Shown here one piece after another: positions 1 through 8,378 of a stretch of DNA of 64,000 bases (position 1 is the stretch's first letter; each line of letters begins with the position of its first letter). Location of the stretch: positions 1,116,001 through 1,180,000 of the forward strand of contig NZ_AP022593.1 in assembly GCF_010731815.2 (NCBI RefSeq). Direction: 5' to 3'. Made by a program: the position numbers and the translations under genes. Under the pieces are notes generated by a model. The model saw only the letters and a list, made by a program, of their open reading frames with translations. It had not been told where the DNA came from and ran no database searches. This DNA is from Mycolicibacterium arabiense (GTDB lineage Bacteria > Actinomycetota > Actinomycetes > Mycobacteriales > Mycobacteriaceae).

Positions 1-1649
1 GATTCCAGCGCCCAGCGGTCCATGTTCCAGCCGGCACCCCAACGGGTCGGATTGCTACTCACGGCGTCCATCTTGGTCGATACCAGCAGCATGCGCTGCT
101 GGCGGTACAGCGGAAGCGTCGGCATGCCGTCCCACAGCACGCGACTTCCCTCGCCGAGCAGGCGTGCGGACTCCTTCGGGTCGGCGGTGACGGCCAGCGC
201 GCCGATGATGCCGTCGATCTGCTCGTTGGAGTATCCCGAGAGGTTGTTGCCGTTGCCGGTGTGCAGTTCGTAGGCGTCCATCGCCGACGAGCCCGTGGAG
301 CCACTGCCCACTGCTCCCCCGGTGCTCGCCAGCAGGGCGTCGATCTGACCGTCGCGCAGCGCCTGCGGCCCGACCCCGTCGCCTGCGGCGTCCTCCACCA
401 CGATCCCGGCAGGCTCGCACGCCTTGGCGATCGTCCCCGCGATCGCGGCCAGGCGGGCGTTGGGAGTCTGGTAGCCCAGTCGCACGGTGAGCGGCCTCCC
501 CCCGATGGCGTCGCGTGCGGCGCCGGGGTTGGCGACGACGAACTGCTCTGCGCCGCCGCCGTTCTCGGCCGCGGTGATCGAATCCTCGGCCGCGGGGTTG
601 AGCCTGTTGTTGGCGATGGGCACCTCGGCGTTGCGCGCGATCACGTCGCGCGGCGTGCACAGCGCCAGCGCCCGGCGCGCCACGGGGTCGGCCACCGAAC
701 CCCTTGCGCCGAAGATGATCTGCTCGATACCGGCGGACGGCGCGTCGGTGCGGGTGTAGTCGTCGGAGAGCGTCAGCGTGCCCGACGAACCGGCGGCGAC
801 GTCCACGACGTCATAGAACCCCTCGTTGACGCGGTCCTGGATGTCGGCGCCGCGGGGCCACACCGTGATCTCGGCGGTGACGGGCTTGGCGCCCCACCAC
901 TTGTCGTTGGCGACCAAGACCACCGCGCCGTCGTCGGTCACGGCGCCGAGCTTGTACGGGCCCGACGACGGGAACTTCTTCAGGTCGACGTCCGGCGTTA
1001 GGTTCCACGTCTGATTCCAGGCGGTGGCGATGCGGTCGACGGTCGGAACGTCACCGGACTGCAGCGCGGTGGTGACCCCGCCGTCGCCGAGACCGAGTTC
1101 GTCGGCGAGCACGTGCGACGGCATCATCGACGTCGCGGCGAACAGCTGCCCGTAGTCGACGAACCCGCGATCCTGGGCGAACGTGACCCTGGCCTTCTTC
1201 TGACCCGGAGCGCAGTCGATGGACGCGATGTCGCCGTAGCCTGCGCGATTGGCGGCGTCGAAGCCCTGGAACCGGCCGGACTGCGCGGCCCAGGCGAGCA
1301 CCATGTCGTCGCACGTGATCGGCTTGCCGTCGGAGTAGACCGCGCTGTCGCTGATCTCGTAGTCGAGCACCTGCGGGCTGCGTCCCACCACCGAGATCGA
1401 CCCGAAGTCGCGGTCACCGACGATCTGCCCTTCGGGCCCGTGGTAGTTGAACCCGGTCAGGACACGCGAGAACGCCTGCGGCCCACCGGATGCAGCGCCC
1501 ACCACGGTGTTGGTGTTGTAGGTGACCAGCGTGCCGTCGACGGCGTAGTCGATCTGATCGGCCGTGCTTCCAGAGCACGACGCGGTCAGCCCGGCGACGA
1601 GTGACAGCGTGGCTGCGAGGATCGCAGTTCGCCGAAAGCGGGCAGCCAT
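1..1649 (-). CDS. ABC transporter solute-binding lipoprotein (family 5-like), C-terminus beyond window
   Basis: This is an exported lipoprotein that probably binds peptides or a similar solute for an ABC importer. The ATG at 1649 begins a classic lipoprotein signal: a basic N-terminus (MAARFRRT), a hydrophobic stretch, then the lipobox LTASC with the lipidated Cys at about residue 25. Downstream there is the extracytoplasmic domain of an oligopeptide-binding (SBP family 5) type protein. About 549 codons are visible and the frame is still open at base 1, so the C-terminus is missing. The start lies 6 bases after the secF stop, so it is probably the last gene of the yajC-secD-secF operon, matching the Rv2585c position in M. 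tuberculosis. The substrate cannot be read from the sequence. Confidence 0.85.
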   Translation of the reverse strand, partial: MAARFRRTAILAATLSLVAGLTASCSGSTADQIDYAVDGTLVTYNTNTVVGAASGGPQAFSRVLTGFNYHGPEGQIVGDRDFGSISVVGRSPQVLDYEISDSAVYSDGKPITCDDMVLAWAAQSGRFQGFDAANRAGYGDIASIDCAPGQKKARVTFAQDRGFVDYGQLFAATSMMPSHVLADELGLGDGGVTTALQSGDVPTVDRIATAWNQTWNLTPDVDLKKFPSSGPYKLGAVTDDGAVVLVANDKWWGAKPVTAEITVWPRGADIQDRVNEGFYDVVDVAAGSSGTLTLSDDYTRTDAPSAGIEQIIFGARGSVADPVARRALALCTPRDVIARNAEVPIANNRLNPAAEDSITAAENGGGAEQFVVANPGAARDAIGGRPLTVRLGYQTPNARLAAIAGTIAKACEPAGIVVEDAAGDGVGPQALRDGQIDALLASTGGAVGSGSTGSSAMDAYELHTGNGNNLSGYSNEQIDGIIGALAVTADPKESARLLGEGSRVLWDGMPTLPLYRQQRMLLVSTKMDAVSSNPTRWGAGWNMDRWALE

Positions 1650-1655
1650 CGCCAC

Positions 1656-2921
1656 CTACCGCCTGGGGCTCCGCTTGCCCGAGGGACGTCCGGTCGGACG
1701 GGTCGGCTTGACGCCGGGCGCGGGCTTGTCCGGGGCGATCGCGACCGGCGCGGACGCCGCCACCGACGCCGGCTCGGCGACGCCGCCCGACTCCACCGAA
1801 GCAGCGGCCTTGGCCGACGCGCCCTTCCGGCGATTCATCACCCGTCGGGTGTGGTTGCGGACCAGTTCGGTGCGTTCGCGCATCGTGACCAGCAGCGGGG
1901 TGGCGAAGTAGATCGACGAGTACGTGCCGACGATGACACCCACCAGCTGCACCAGCGCCAGGTCCTGCAACGTGCCAACGCCCAGCAGCCACACCGCGAT
2001 CACCATCAGCGCGAGGATCGGCAGCACCGAGATGACGCTGGTGTTGATCGACCGCATGAACGTCTGGTTGATCGCGAGGTTCGCCTGTTCGGCGAACGTC
2101 CGTCTGGTGGTGTGCTCGAACCCGCTGGTGTTCTCCTCCACCTTGTCGAACACGATCACGGTGTCGTAGAGCGAGAAGCCGAGGATGGTCAGCAGACCGA
2201 TGACCGTCGCAGGCGTCACCTCGAACCCGACGAGCGAGTAGACGCCCGCGGTGATGACGAGGTCGAACACCAGCGCGGCCAGCGCCGCGGCAGCCATGTA
2301 CCGCTCGTAGCGCAGCGTGATGTAGATGGTCACGATGACCAGGAAGACCACCAGCGCGATGAGCGCCTTCTGGGTGATCTGCCCACCCCAGGTCTCGGAC
2401 ACCGCGGAGTCGCTGATGACCTGCTTGCTGGGCTGCCCGTCGCCGCCCTTGGGCTGGAACGCGTCGAAGAGGGCGTTGCGCAGGTCCTCGGTCTGGTCGT
2501 TGTCCAGTGTCTCCGACCGGATCTGCACGGTCGCCGAAGCGCCGTTGCCCACGACCACGACCGACTCTGGCGGCGTGCCGATGGTGTCGTTGAAGACGGT
2601 CTCCACCTGTTCGGTGGTCACCTGCCCCTGGGCGCCCTGCGCCGGCATCGACACCTTGGTGCCACCTTCGAAGTCGATGCCGAAGGTGAACCCGCGCAGC
2701 AGGATGCTGGCCAGGGCGATCGCGACGAGGACGCCGCTGATGACGAACCACATCTTGCGCTTGCCGACGACGTCGAACGCGCCGGTGCCCGTGTAGAGGC
2801 GGACGAAGAAGCCGTGCTTCGGAGCGGCTCCCGCCGCACCCAGCTCGGCTCCGGTGGATGCCACGTCTACGTCGGCGGTGTCGTCGATGGTCTGGTCCTC
2901 GGATTTCCCGTGCTTGGACAT
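1656..2921 (-). CDS. secF: Protein translocase subunit SecF
   Basis: SecF forms, with SecD, the proton-motive-force-driven membrane complex that helps SecYEG release proteins outside the cell. The 421-residue product starts MSKHGKSEDQ and has a first membrane helix near residues 58-80, a periplasmic domain opening with FGIDFEGGTKV, then five helices including the conserved GFSLYDTVIVFDKVEEN region. The last 60 residues are a basic, Ala/Pro-rich tail, as is common in mycobacterial SecF. The ATG at 2921 is only two bases after the secD stop, which argues for translational coupling. An in-frame upstream extension exists inside secD but has no protein-like sequence, so 2921 is the start. The identification is firm. 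Confidence 0.97.
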   Translation of the reverse strand: MSKHGKSEDQTIDDTADVDVASTGAELGAAGAAPKHGFFVRLYTGTGAFDVVGKRKMWFVISGVLVAIALASILLRGFTFGIDFEGGTKVSMPAQGAQGQVTTEQVETVFNDTIGTPPESVVVVGNGASATVQIRSETLDNDQTEDLRNALFDAFQPKGGDGQPSKQVISDSAVSETWGGQITQKALIALVVFLVIVTIYITLRYERYMAAAALAALVFDLVITAGVYSLVGFEVTPATVIGLLTILGFSLYDTVIVFDKVEENTSGFEHTTRRTFAEQANLAINQTFMRSINTSVISVLPILALMVIAVWLLGVGTLQDLALVQLVGVIVGTYSSIYFATPLLVTMRERTELVRNHTRRVMNRRKGASAKAAASVESGGVAEPASVAASAPVAIAPDKPAPGVKPTRPTGRPSGKRSPRR

Positions 2922-2923
2922 GG

Positions 2924-4783
2924 TCACTTCACCCCCGCCGTCGCGGCGGCGGCCCGCCGCTCCCTGGCGATCTGCTGGACGGCGCCGAGCCCGTTGTACT
3001 TCGCCTTCGACAGCCACGTCGTCTTGGAGCCCAGGTACACCAGCGGCCACGTCACCAGGAAGACCACGACGACGTCGAGGATGGTGGTCAGGCCGAGGGT
3101 GAACGCGAAGCCCTTGACCTGGCCGACGGCGAGGACGTAGAGCACTGCGGCGGCGATGAAGCTGACCGCGTTGCCCGACAGGATCGTCTTGCGGGCGCGC
3201 GCCCAGCCTCGGGGCACCGCGGAGCGGAACGACCTGCCCTCGCGGATCTCGTCCTTGATGCGCTCGAAGAACACCACGAAGGAGTCCGCCGTGGTGCCGA
3301 TGCCGATGATCAGACCTGCGATGCCCGCGAGGTCGAGGGTGTAGTTGATGTAGCGGCCGAGCAACACGAGGATCGCGAACACCATCGCGCCGGACGCCAC
3401 CAGCGACAGCGCCGTGAGCACACCGAGCACGCGGTAGTAGACCAGCGCATAGACCAGCACCAGGGCCAGGCCGACGGCGCCGGCAATCAGGCCCGCGCGC
3501 AGCGAGGTCAATCCCAGTGTCGCCGAGACGGTTTCGGCCTCCGACGATTCGAATGACAGCGGAAGCGAGCCGTACTTGAGCACGTTGGCCAGTTCGCGTG
3601 CCGAGTCGGCGTTGAACGACCCGGTGATCTGGGTCCGGCCGCCGGGGATCGCCTCGTTGATCTGCGGTGCGCTGACAACCTCGGAGTCGAGCGTGAAGGC
3701 GGTCTGGGTGCCCACGTTGGCGGCGGTGAAGTCGGCCCAGATCGTGGTGGCGTCACCCTTGAACTCGAGGTCGACGACGTACTCACCGCGCTGGGAGTCC
3801 AACCCGGACGTCGCGTTCGCGATCTGCTCGCCGTTGATGATCGACTTGTCCAGCAGATAGACGGTCTTGTGATCCTGCGAGCAGGTCACCAGGGGCAGGT
3901 TCGGGTCGTCGTTGCCCGCCAGGACGTCCTCGTCGCCGCAGCGGGTGGCCTGGAACTGCAGCGCCAGGAGCTGGATCTGCTGGTCCGTACTCTGCCGAAG
4001 CGCCTTCTCGTCGGAGATGCGCTGGGCGAGGTCGGCGCGGGTGTTGCCCGTGTTCGGCTGCCCCGGCGGCGGGGTGCCGCTGGTCGGAGCCGGTGACGGT
4101 GCCGGACTCGACGGAGCGGGGGTCGACGGCGGCGCCGGGCTCGGCGACGGTGCGGGTTCCTCGGGGAACGGCCGCGGCTGCGGGGCAGGCGATGCGGGTG
4201 CCGGTCGAGGCGGCTGCCCCGGTGTCGGCGCGACGATCGGCGCCTCGGGCTCGGCGGGCGCGATCAGCGGTGGCTGACCAGGCGCGCCCGGAAGTCCGGC
4301 GCCACCCGGCAGTCCGGGCAGGCCCGCGCCACCCGGTAGCCCGGGCAGGCCCGGCGCTCCCTGGGGTGGCTGTGCGCCGGCGGGCTGCTCGCCCTCGGCG
4401 GGGACGGGGAAGCCCTGGATGACGGGACGCACGTACAGCCGAGCGGTCTGGCCGAGGTTGCGGGCCTCGCTGCTGTCATTGCCCGGCACCGTGATGACCA
4501 GGTTGTCGCCGTCGATGACGACCTCGGACCCGGACACGCCGAGGCCGTTCACGCGGTCGCCGATGATTTGTTGGGCCTGCATGAGCGCGTCCCGGGTGGG
4601 AGGCGATCCGTCAGGGGTGCGCGCCGTCAGCGTGACACGGGTCCCGCCCTGCAGGTCGATGCCGAGCTTTGGCTCGGGCTGCTTGTTCCCGGTGAGGAAG
4701 ACGAGCAGATAGGCACCGATCAAGAGGACCAGGAAGAGTGTCAGGTAGCGGTACGGGTGCACCGGCGTTGAAGACGATGCCAC
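2924..4783 (-). CDS. secD: Protein translocase subunit SecD
   Basis: SecD is the large partner of SecF in the export accessory complex. The 619-residue product starts at GTG 4783 with one N-terminal membrane helix (about residues 12-30), followed by the [12 protein letters not shown] motif that opens the P1 domain, and ends with five helices, including [25 protein letters not shown] sequence characteristic of actinobacterial SecD. Between residues about 126 and 245 a long Pro/Ala/Gly-rich insert interrupts the periplasmic domain; it includes a collagen-like Gly-x-x run (annotated separately). This insert makes the protein longer than enterobacterial SecD in that region. It is followed two bases later by secF. 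The product identity is certain; the role of the insert is unknown. Confidence 0.97.
   Translation of the reverse strand: MASSSTPVHPYRYLTLFLVLLIGAYLLVFLTGNKQPEPKLGIDLQGGTRVTLTARTPDGSPPTRDALMQAQQIIGDRVNGLGVSGSEVVIDGDNLVITVPGNDSSEARNLGQTARLYVRPVIQGFPVPAEGEQPAGAQPPQGAPGLPGLPGGAGLPGLPGGAGLPGAPGQPPLIAPAEPEAPIVAPTPGQPPRPAPASPAPQPRPFPEEPAPSPSPAPPSTPAPSSPAPSPAPTSGTPPPGQPNTGNTRADLAQRISDEKALRQSTDQQIQLLALQFQATRCGDEDVLAGNDDPNLPLVTCSQDHKTVYLLDKSIINGEQIANATSGLDSQRGEYVVDLEFKGDATTIWADFTAANVGTQTAFTLDSEVVSAPQINEAIPGGRTQITGSFNADSARELANVLKYGSLPLSFESSEAETVSATLGLTSLRAGLIAGAVGLALVLVYALVYYRVLGVLTALSLVASGAMVFAILVLLGRYINYTLDLAGIAGLIIGIGTTADSFVVFFERIKDEIREGRSFRSAVPRGWARARKTILSGNAVSFIAAAVLYVLAVGQVKGFAFTLGLTTILDVVVVFLVTWPLVYLGSKTTWLSKAKYNGLGAVQQIARERRAAAATAGVK
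4274..4357 (-). repeat. Collagen-like repeat inside secD
   Basis: Residues about 143-170 of SecD consist of a nine-residue unit GLPGLPGGA repeated twice with degenerate flanking copies (GAP / GLPGAPG), encoded by a 27-base imperfect tandem repeat. It sits in the Pro-rich insert of the extracytoplasmic domain. Such short in-frame repeats can change copy number by slippage without breaking the gene. Confidence 0.8.
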
Positions 4784-4855
4784 GTTGCTCGAATCTCCTC
4801 AGGTCAGTACGTCAGCAACCGCACAGGGTACGGGGTCGGGCTGAGTGCCCGGCTG

Positions 4856-5224
4856 TCAGTCCTTCTTGACCTGGTCGGGGTCGGATTTCTCGATTTGAAC
4901 GGCCTCGACGGCGCCGTCGTGGTCCTCATACTCGGCGTCTTCGTACTCGTCGTCCTCGAGTTCGTCGGCGGCCTCGATGCGGTCGCGCACGGCGAGCTTC
5001 ATCCACGTGGTCACGACGCCCGGGGCGATCTCGAGGTCCACGCTGTCATCGGAGATGCCGGCGATGGTGCCCTCCAGGCCGGAGGTGGTGTGCACCCGGT
5101 CGCCGATGGCCAGCGAGTTGTGCAGGTCGATCGTCTGCTGCATCGCCTTCTTCTGGCGGCGCGAGGCGAAGAACATGAACGCGCCGAGGATGATGAGCAG
5201 GGGAAGGAAGACGACCAGATCCAT
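4856..5224 (-). CDS. yajC: Preprotein translocase accessory subunit YajC
   Basis: YajC is a small membrane protein associated with SecDF. The 122-residue product begins MDLVVFLPLLIILGAFMFF, a single N-terminal helix, followed by the basic SRRQKKAMQQ segment and the conserved GDRVHTTSGLEGTIAGI core. The C-terminal 40 residues are strongly acidic (EDDEYEDAEYED). The ORF is open far upstream, but only from ATG 5224 does the sequence look like YajC. secD follows after about 70 bases. It is the first gene of the operon. Confidence 0.95.
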   Translation of the reverse strand: MDLVVFLPLLIILGAFMFFASRRQKKAMQQTIDLHNSLAIGDRVHTTSGLEGTIAGISDDSVDLEIAPGVVTTWMKLAVRDRIEAADELEDDEYEDAEYEDHDGAVEAVQIEKSDPDQVKKD

Positions 5225-5561
5225 CGCAGCACTTGTCTTTCGTGTCGGTCTTGCGTATTTCGGCGCCCGAGCAGGAGTCATCGAGGTCGCCTCGTCAGCC
5301 CCTAGTGTGCCATCACGGCCGATTTCGACGAAGGCTGCGTCCGACGGCCTGCCGATCCACCCGACGCACGACCCGGGCCCGCGGGCGACCGACGACCGAA
5401 TGCGTGGCGAGGGGCTGCTTTCGGCACTCGATGCGTGGCGCCGATACGGATTCGTCGACCATATCGTTGCTTCGAGCGTGTGCGGGACTAGGCTTGACCG
5501 CGCCGACACGGGGTAGTCATCCCGTCGATCCACCCATCACCGCGAACACCTGGAGTCAGAC
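5225..5561. other. Divergent intergenic region yajC / gabT
   Basis: This 337-base region separates the divergently transcribed yajC and gabT genes and must hold both promoters. I see no coding sequence in it that resembles a protein. A plausible gabT promoter is listed separately; I could not assign a convincing promoter for yajC. Confidence 0.6.
5467..5494 (+). promoter_or_regulatory. Candidate sigma-A-type promoter of gabT
   Basis: TTGCTT (5467-5472), a 16-base spacer and TAGGCT (5489-5494) resemble the mycobacterial housekeeping -35 and -10 boxes. The start site would be near 5501, about 60 bases before the gabT GTG. A SigF-like GCTT-N15-GGGTA arrangement (5492-5515) overlaps and is an alternative. 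Prediction by eye only. Confidence 0.35.
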
Positions 5562-6905
5562 GTGAGCACCCTCGAAAAGAGCCGCTACCTGGCCACTGCG
5601 ATCCCCGGCCCGAGGTCGGCGGCGCTCATCGACCGCAAGGGCGCAGCGGTGGCCCGCGGTATCGGCAACACCATGCCGGTGTACGCGGCGCGGGCCGCGG
5701 GCGGCATCGTCGAGGACGTCGACGGCAACCGCTTCATCGACCTGGGCTCCGGCATCGCCGTCACCACGATCGGCAACGCCTCACCCCGCGTCGTCGCCGC
5801 CGTCTCCGCGCAGGCGGCCGAGTTCACCCACACCTGCTTCATGGTGACCCCGTACGAGCAGTACGTCGCGGTCTGCGAGCACCTCAACCGGCTCACCCCG
5901 GTGGAGGGCGAGAAGCGTTCGGCTCTGTTCAACTCGGGCTCCGAGGCCGTCGAGAACGCGGTGAAGATCGCCAGGGCGTACACCCGCAAGCAGGCGGTGG
6001 TCTCGTTCGACCACGCCTATCACGGTCGCACCAACCTGACGATGGCCCTCACGGCCAAGTCGATGCCCTATAAGCACGGGTTCGGCCCGTTCGCGTCCGA
6101 GATCTACCGCGCCCCGATGTCCTACCCGTTCCGGGATGCCGAGTTCGGCAAGGAGCTGGCCACCGACGGTGAACTGGCAGCCCGGCGCGCGCTGTCGATC
6201 ATCGACAAGCAGGTCGGTGCCGACAACCTCGCCGCCGTCATCATCGAACCCATCCAGGGCGAGGGCGGTTTCATCGTCCCGGCCGAGGGATTCTTGCCGA
6301 CGCTGCTGCAGTGGTGCCGGGCCAACGGCGTGGTCTTCATCGCCGACGAGGTGCAGACCGGGTTCGCCCGCACGGGCGCCATGTTCGCCTGCGAGCACGA
6401 GGGCATCGACCCCGACCTCATCGTGACCGCCAAGGGCATCGCCGGCGGCCTGCCGCTGTCCGCGGTGACCGGCCGGGCCGAGATCATGGACTCGCCGCAC
6501 GTCGGCGGGCTCGGCGGCACCTACGGCGGCAACCCGCTCGCATGCGCCGCGGCGCTGGCCACCATCGACACGATCGAGAGCGACGGACTCGTCGCGCGCG
6601 CCCGCGAGATCGAGACGCTGATGAAGGACCGGTTGGGACGGTTGCAGGCCGACGACGACCGCATCGGCGACGTTCGCGGCCGGGGCGCGATGATCGCCGT
6701 CGAGCTGGTGAAGTCCGGGACCATCGAGCCGGACGCCGACCTCACCAAGGCTCTGCTGGCCGGCGCGCACGCAGCGGGCGTCATCGTCCTGTCGTGCGGT
6801 ACCTACGGAAACGTGCTGCGATTCCTGCCCCCGCTGGCGATCAGCGACGAGCTGCTCAACGAGGGCCTCGACGTGCTGGCCTCGGTCCTCGCGGACCTGC
6901 GCTAG
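5562..6905 (+). CDS. gabT: 4-aminobutyrate--2-oxoglutarate transaminase
   Basis: GabT transfers the amino group of 4-aminobutyrate to 2-oxoglutarate, giving succinate semialdehyde and glutamate; it is a PLP enzyme of class III. The 447-residue product has the family landmarks: NSGSEAVENAVKIAR (PLP phosphate binding, residues 124-138), EPIQGEGG (229-236), ADEVQTGFARTG (261-272, the cofactor-contacting Asp) and the Schiff-base lysine K291 in TAKGIAGG. The GTG start at 5562 has GGAG eight bases upstream. It sits next to yajC as in M. tuberculosis (Rv2589). No succinate-semialdehyde dehydrogenase is adjacent. Its stop codon overlaps that of the convergent small gene on the other strand. Confidence 0.95.
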   Translation: MSTLEKSRYLATAIPGPRSAALIDRKGAAVARGIGNTMPVYAARAAGGIVEDVDGNRFIDLGSGIAVTTIGNASPRVVAAVSAQAAEFTHTCFMVTPYEQYVAVCEHLNRLTPVEGEKRSALFNSGSEAVENAVKIARAYTRKQAVVSFDHAYHGRTNLTMALTAKSMPYKHGFGPFASEIYRAPMSYPFRDAEFGKELATDGELAARRALSIIDKQVGADNLAAVIIEPIQGEGGFIVPAEGFLPTLLQWCRANGVVFIADEVQTGFARTGAMFACEHEGIDPDLIVTAKGIAGGLPLSAVTGRAEIMDSPHVGGLGGTYGGNPLACAAALATIDTIESDGLVARAREIETLMKDRLGRLQADDDRIGDVRGRGAMIAVELVKSGTIEPDADLTKALLAGAHAAGVIVLSCGTYGNVLRFLPPLAISDELLNEGLDVLASVLADLR

Positions 6906-7333
6906 GCAATCACCAGGGCGACGACGACGGCGCGCAAGTCGTCGGCCGTTAGCCCGTCACCGTCGACGTCGGCGAGGACGAGGTCCGACATCAGATCGTC
7001 GGTGAGCTTCCAGCAGCGGTCGGCGATCATCAGGTCGACGTAGGAGTCGAGCGCACGCATCGACTCGGCGTCGTTCACCCACGCCCATCGCGAGATCGAT
7101 GCCCAATCCCTGCGTGGCACACCGAGACTCGCGCACTTCAGTCGCATCGACGAGCGAGCGCCGATATGGCTGACAGCAGTGGCGCCGCCGCCGAGGGCTG
7201 CGAGGACGTCCGCACGCAGCGTGCGGATGCTCTGCACGGTGAAGGCGTCAGTGTCGGGTCCCGAACGGATCAGCGTGCTCACCGTCATGCCATGCGTCCC
7301 ATCGTCGAGGTATCCACCGTGTCTACCTCGCAC
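6902..7333 (-). CDS. Small acidic protein with an EF-hand-like loop, function unknown
   Basis: I do not recognise this 143-residue protein. It contains no signal peptide or membrane segment. Near the C-terminus the sequence DVDGDGLTADDL resembles a Ca2+-binding EF-hand or dockerin-type loop (acidic residues at loop positions 1, 3 and 5), but the usual acidic residue at position 12 is a Leu, so binding is uncertain. The GTG at 7333 is the longest start; the ATG at 7288 (MTVSTLIRS) is an equally likely start. It is convergent with gabT and the two stop codons overlap (6902-6905). The protein could act in the cytoplasm, but nothing around it indicates a role. Confidence 0.6.
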   Translation of the reverse strand: MRGRHGGYLDDGTHGMTVSTLIRSGPDTDAFTVQSIRTLRADVLAALGGGATAVSHIGARSSMRLKCASLGVPRRDWASISRWAWVNDAESMRALDSYVDLMIADRCWKLTDDLMSDLVLADVDGDGLTADDLRAVVVALVIA

Positions 7334-7390
7334 CTACCCCGAGCGGCGATCCACGACCACCACCTGTGATGGAGAGAACAGAACGCAGAA

Positions 7391-7425
7391 CAGGCGCGTG
7401 ACCCGGTGACCGGGGCACGCGCCTG
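7391..7425 (-). terminator. Hairpin terminator after the membrane-protein gene
   Basis: A perfect 10-base inverted repeat, CAGGCGCGTG (7391-7400) and CACGCGCCTG (7416-7425), with a 15-base loop that is itself self-complementary. It lies 19 bases beyond the stop of the minus-strand gene at 7444 and is followed on that strand by a T-containing tail (TTCTGCGTTCTGTTC). This is one of the clearest factor-independent terminator shapes in the window. Confidence 0.7.
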
Positions 7426-7443
7426 CGAGGAGAGCGCCGGGGC

Positions 7444-8112
7444 TTAGCGGTTCACCAGGGTGCCGTCGCGGCGGGTGCCGCGGTTGCGGCGCGAGCCGAA
7501 CAGCTTGTCCTTCAGTCCCGGCCTGCGTCCGTCGGTCACCACGGGCGCCCCGGTCGGATCGGTGGTCACGGTGTCCTGCGTGGTGACCATGCCGCGGTCG
7601 TGCGCCATCGGGCGGTTGACGAATTCGACGTCGCGCACCGAACGGACCGACAGCCTGCCCAGCGCCATCGCACCGAAGAAGATCAAGAGCGCGCCGAGAC
7701 CGTAGAAGTAGGTCAGCTCAAGCCACACGCGCTTGGTGTCGGTGTCGGCGACCGGCGTGCCCACGTTGCCCAGGCCCAGCGGTCCGGCGAATGCACGCCC
7801 GACGACGAACCAGGCTCCGGCGGCGACGGCCAGCCAGCCGCCCAGCATGCCGGTGGCACGGTTGCGCGACGTCAGCAGCAGGAAGCCACCGATCACTGCG
7901 ACGACGCCAGGCAGTACCTCCAGCCAGCCGCGTCCGACGGACCACGACTCCTGCTGGCTGTAGGCGAAGTCGAAGCTCGGGCCCACGAAGGGCACGGCGG
8001 CCCCCCAGATGCCGAGCAGGATCACGACGATGCCGCTCAGCGCGCCGCGGCTACGCGGAATCCGCATGCGTCCACCGCGGACGCGGGGTTCGGGTTCGTT
8101 GATGGTGGTCAT
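7444..8112 (-). CDS. Four-helix membrane protein, function unknown
   Basis: This 222-residue protein has a basic cytoplasmic N-terminus (RVRGGRMRIPRSRG), four predicted membrane helices (roughly residues 25-45, 65-85, 90-112 and 135-155) and a basic, hydrophilic C-terminal tail of about 65 residues (DKLFGSRRNRGTRRDG). The ATG at 8112 has a strong ribosome site (AGGAGG, six bases upstream), which rules out the longer in-frame ORF. I recognise no enzymatic motif. It looks like an actinobacterial integral membrane protein of unknown role. It is divergent from the diguanylate cyclase gene and ends in a good terminator, so it is probably monocistronic. Confidence 0.8.
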   Translation of the reverse strand: MTTINEPEPRVRGGRMRIPRSRGALSGIVVILLGIWGAAVPFVGPSFDFAYSQQESWSVGRGWLEVLPGVVAVIGGFLLLTSRNRATGMLGGWLAVAAGAWFVVGRAFAGPLGLGNVGTPVADTDTKRVWLELTYFYGLGALLIFFGAMALGRLSVRSVRDVEFVNRPMAHDRGMVTTQDTVTTDPTGAPVVTDGRRPGLKDKLFGSRRNRGTRRDGTLVNR

Positions 8113-8220
8113 GGGAGCCTCCTCTTTCTCGCAGTTAGGTACCCCCGCCAGGGCGGAACCAACCAGCGCCCGGCGTCCTCCACCATTTCGTGACCAACTG
8201 GCACCTCGCGCGGTCGGACA

Positions 8221-8235
8221 CATACCCCGGGTATG
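8221..8235. promoter_or_regulatory. Palindrome, candidate operator
   Basis: CATACCC-C-GGGTATG is a perfect inverted repeat with 7-base arms, lying in the 266-base divergent region between the membrane-protein gene (start 8112) and the GGDEF gene (start 8379). It could bind a dimeric regulator of either gene. No regulator gene is adjacent. Confidence 0.4.
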
Positions 8236-8378
8236 AGATCGACGTTGGTCAGCAAACTGCTCCGGAGTTTTGTACGATCCGGAGCGGGGACTCGAAAATC
8301 GCAGCGGGGCCCGACCGTGTCCGATTCCGCGGGTTCGCGGCGGCGTGGTCGACCACCACGAAGAGTGAGCACATCGCA

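Noticed and set aside
8229..8233. GGGTA as a SigF -10 box before the GGDEF gene
   Set aside because: No GTTT lies 15-17 bases upstream; the bases are better explained as part of the palindrome 8221-8235.
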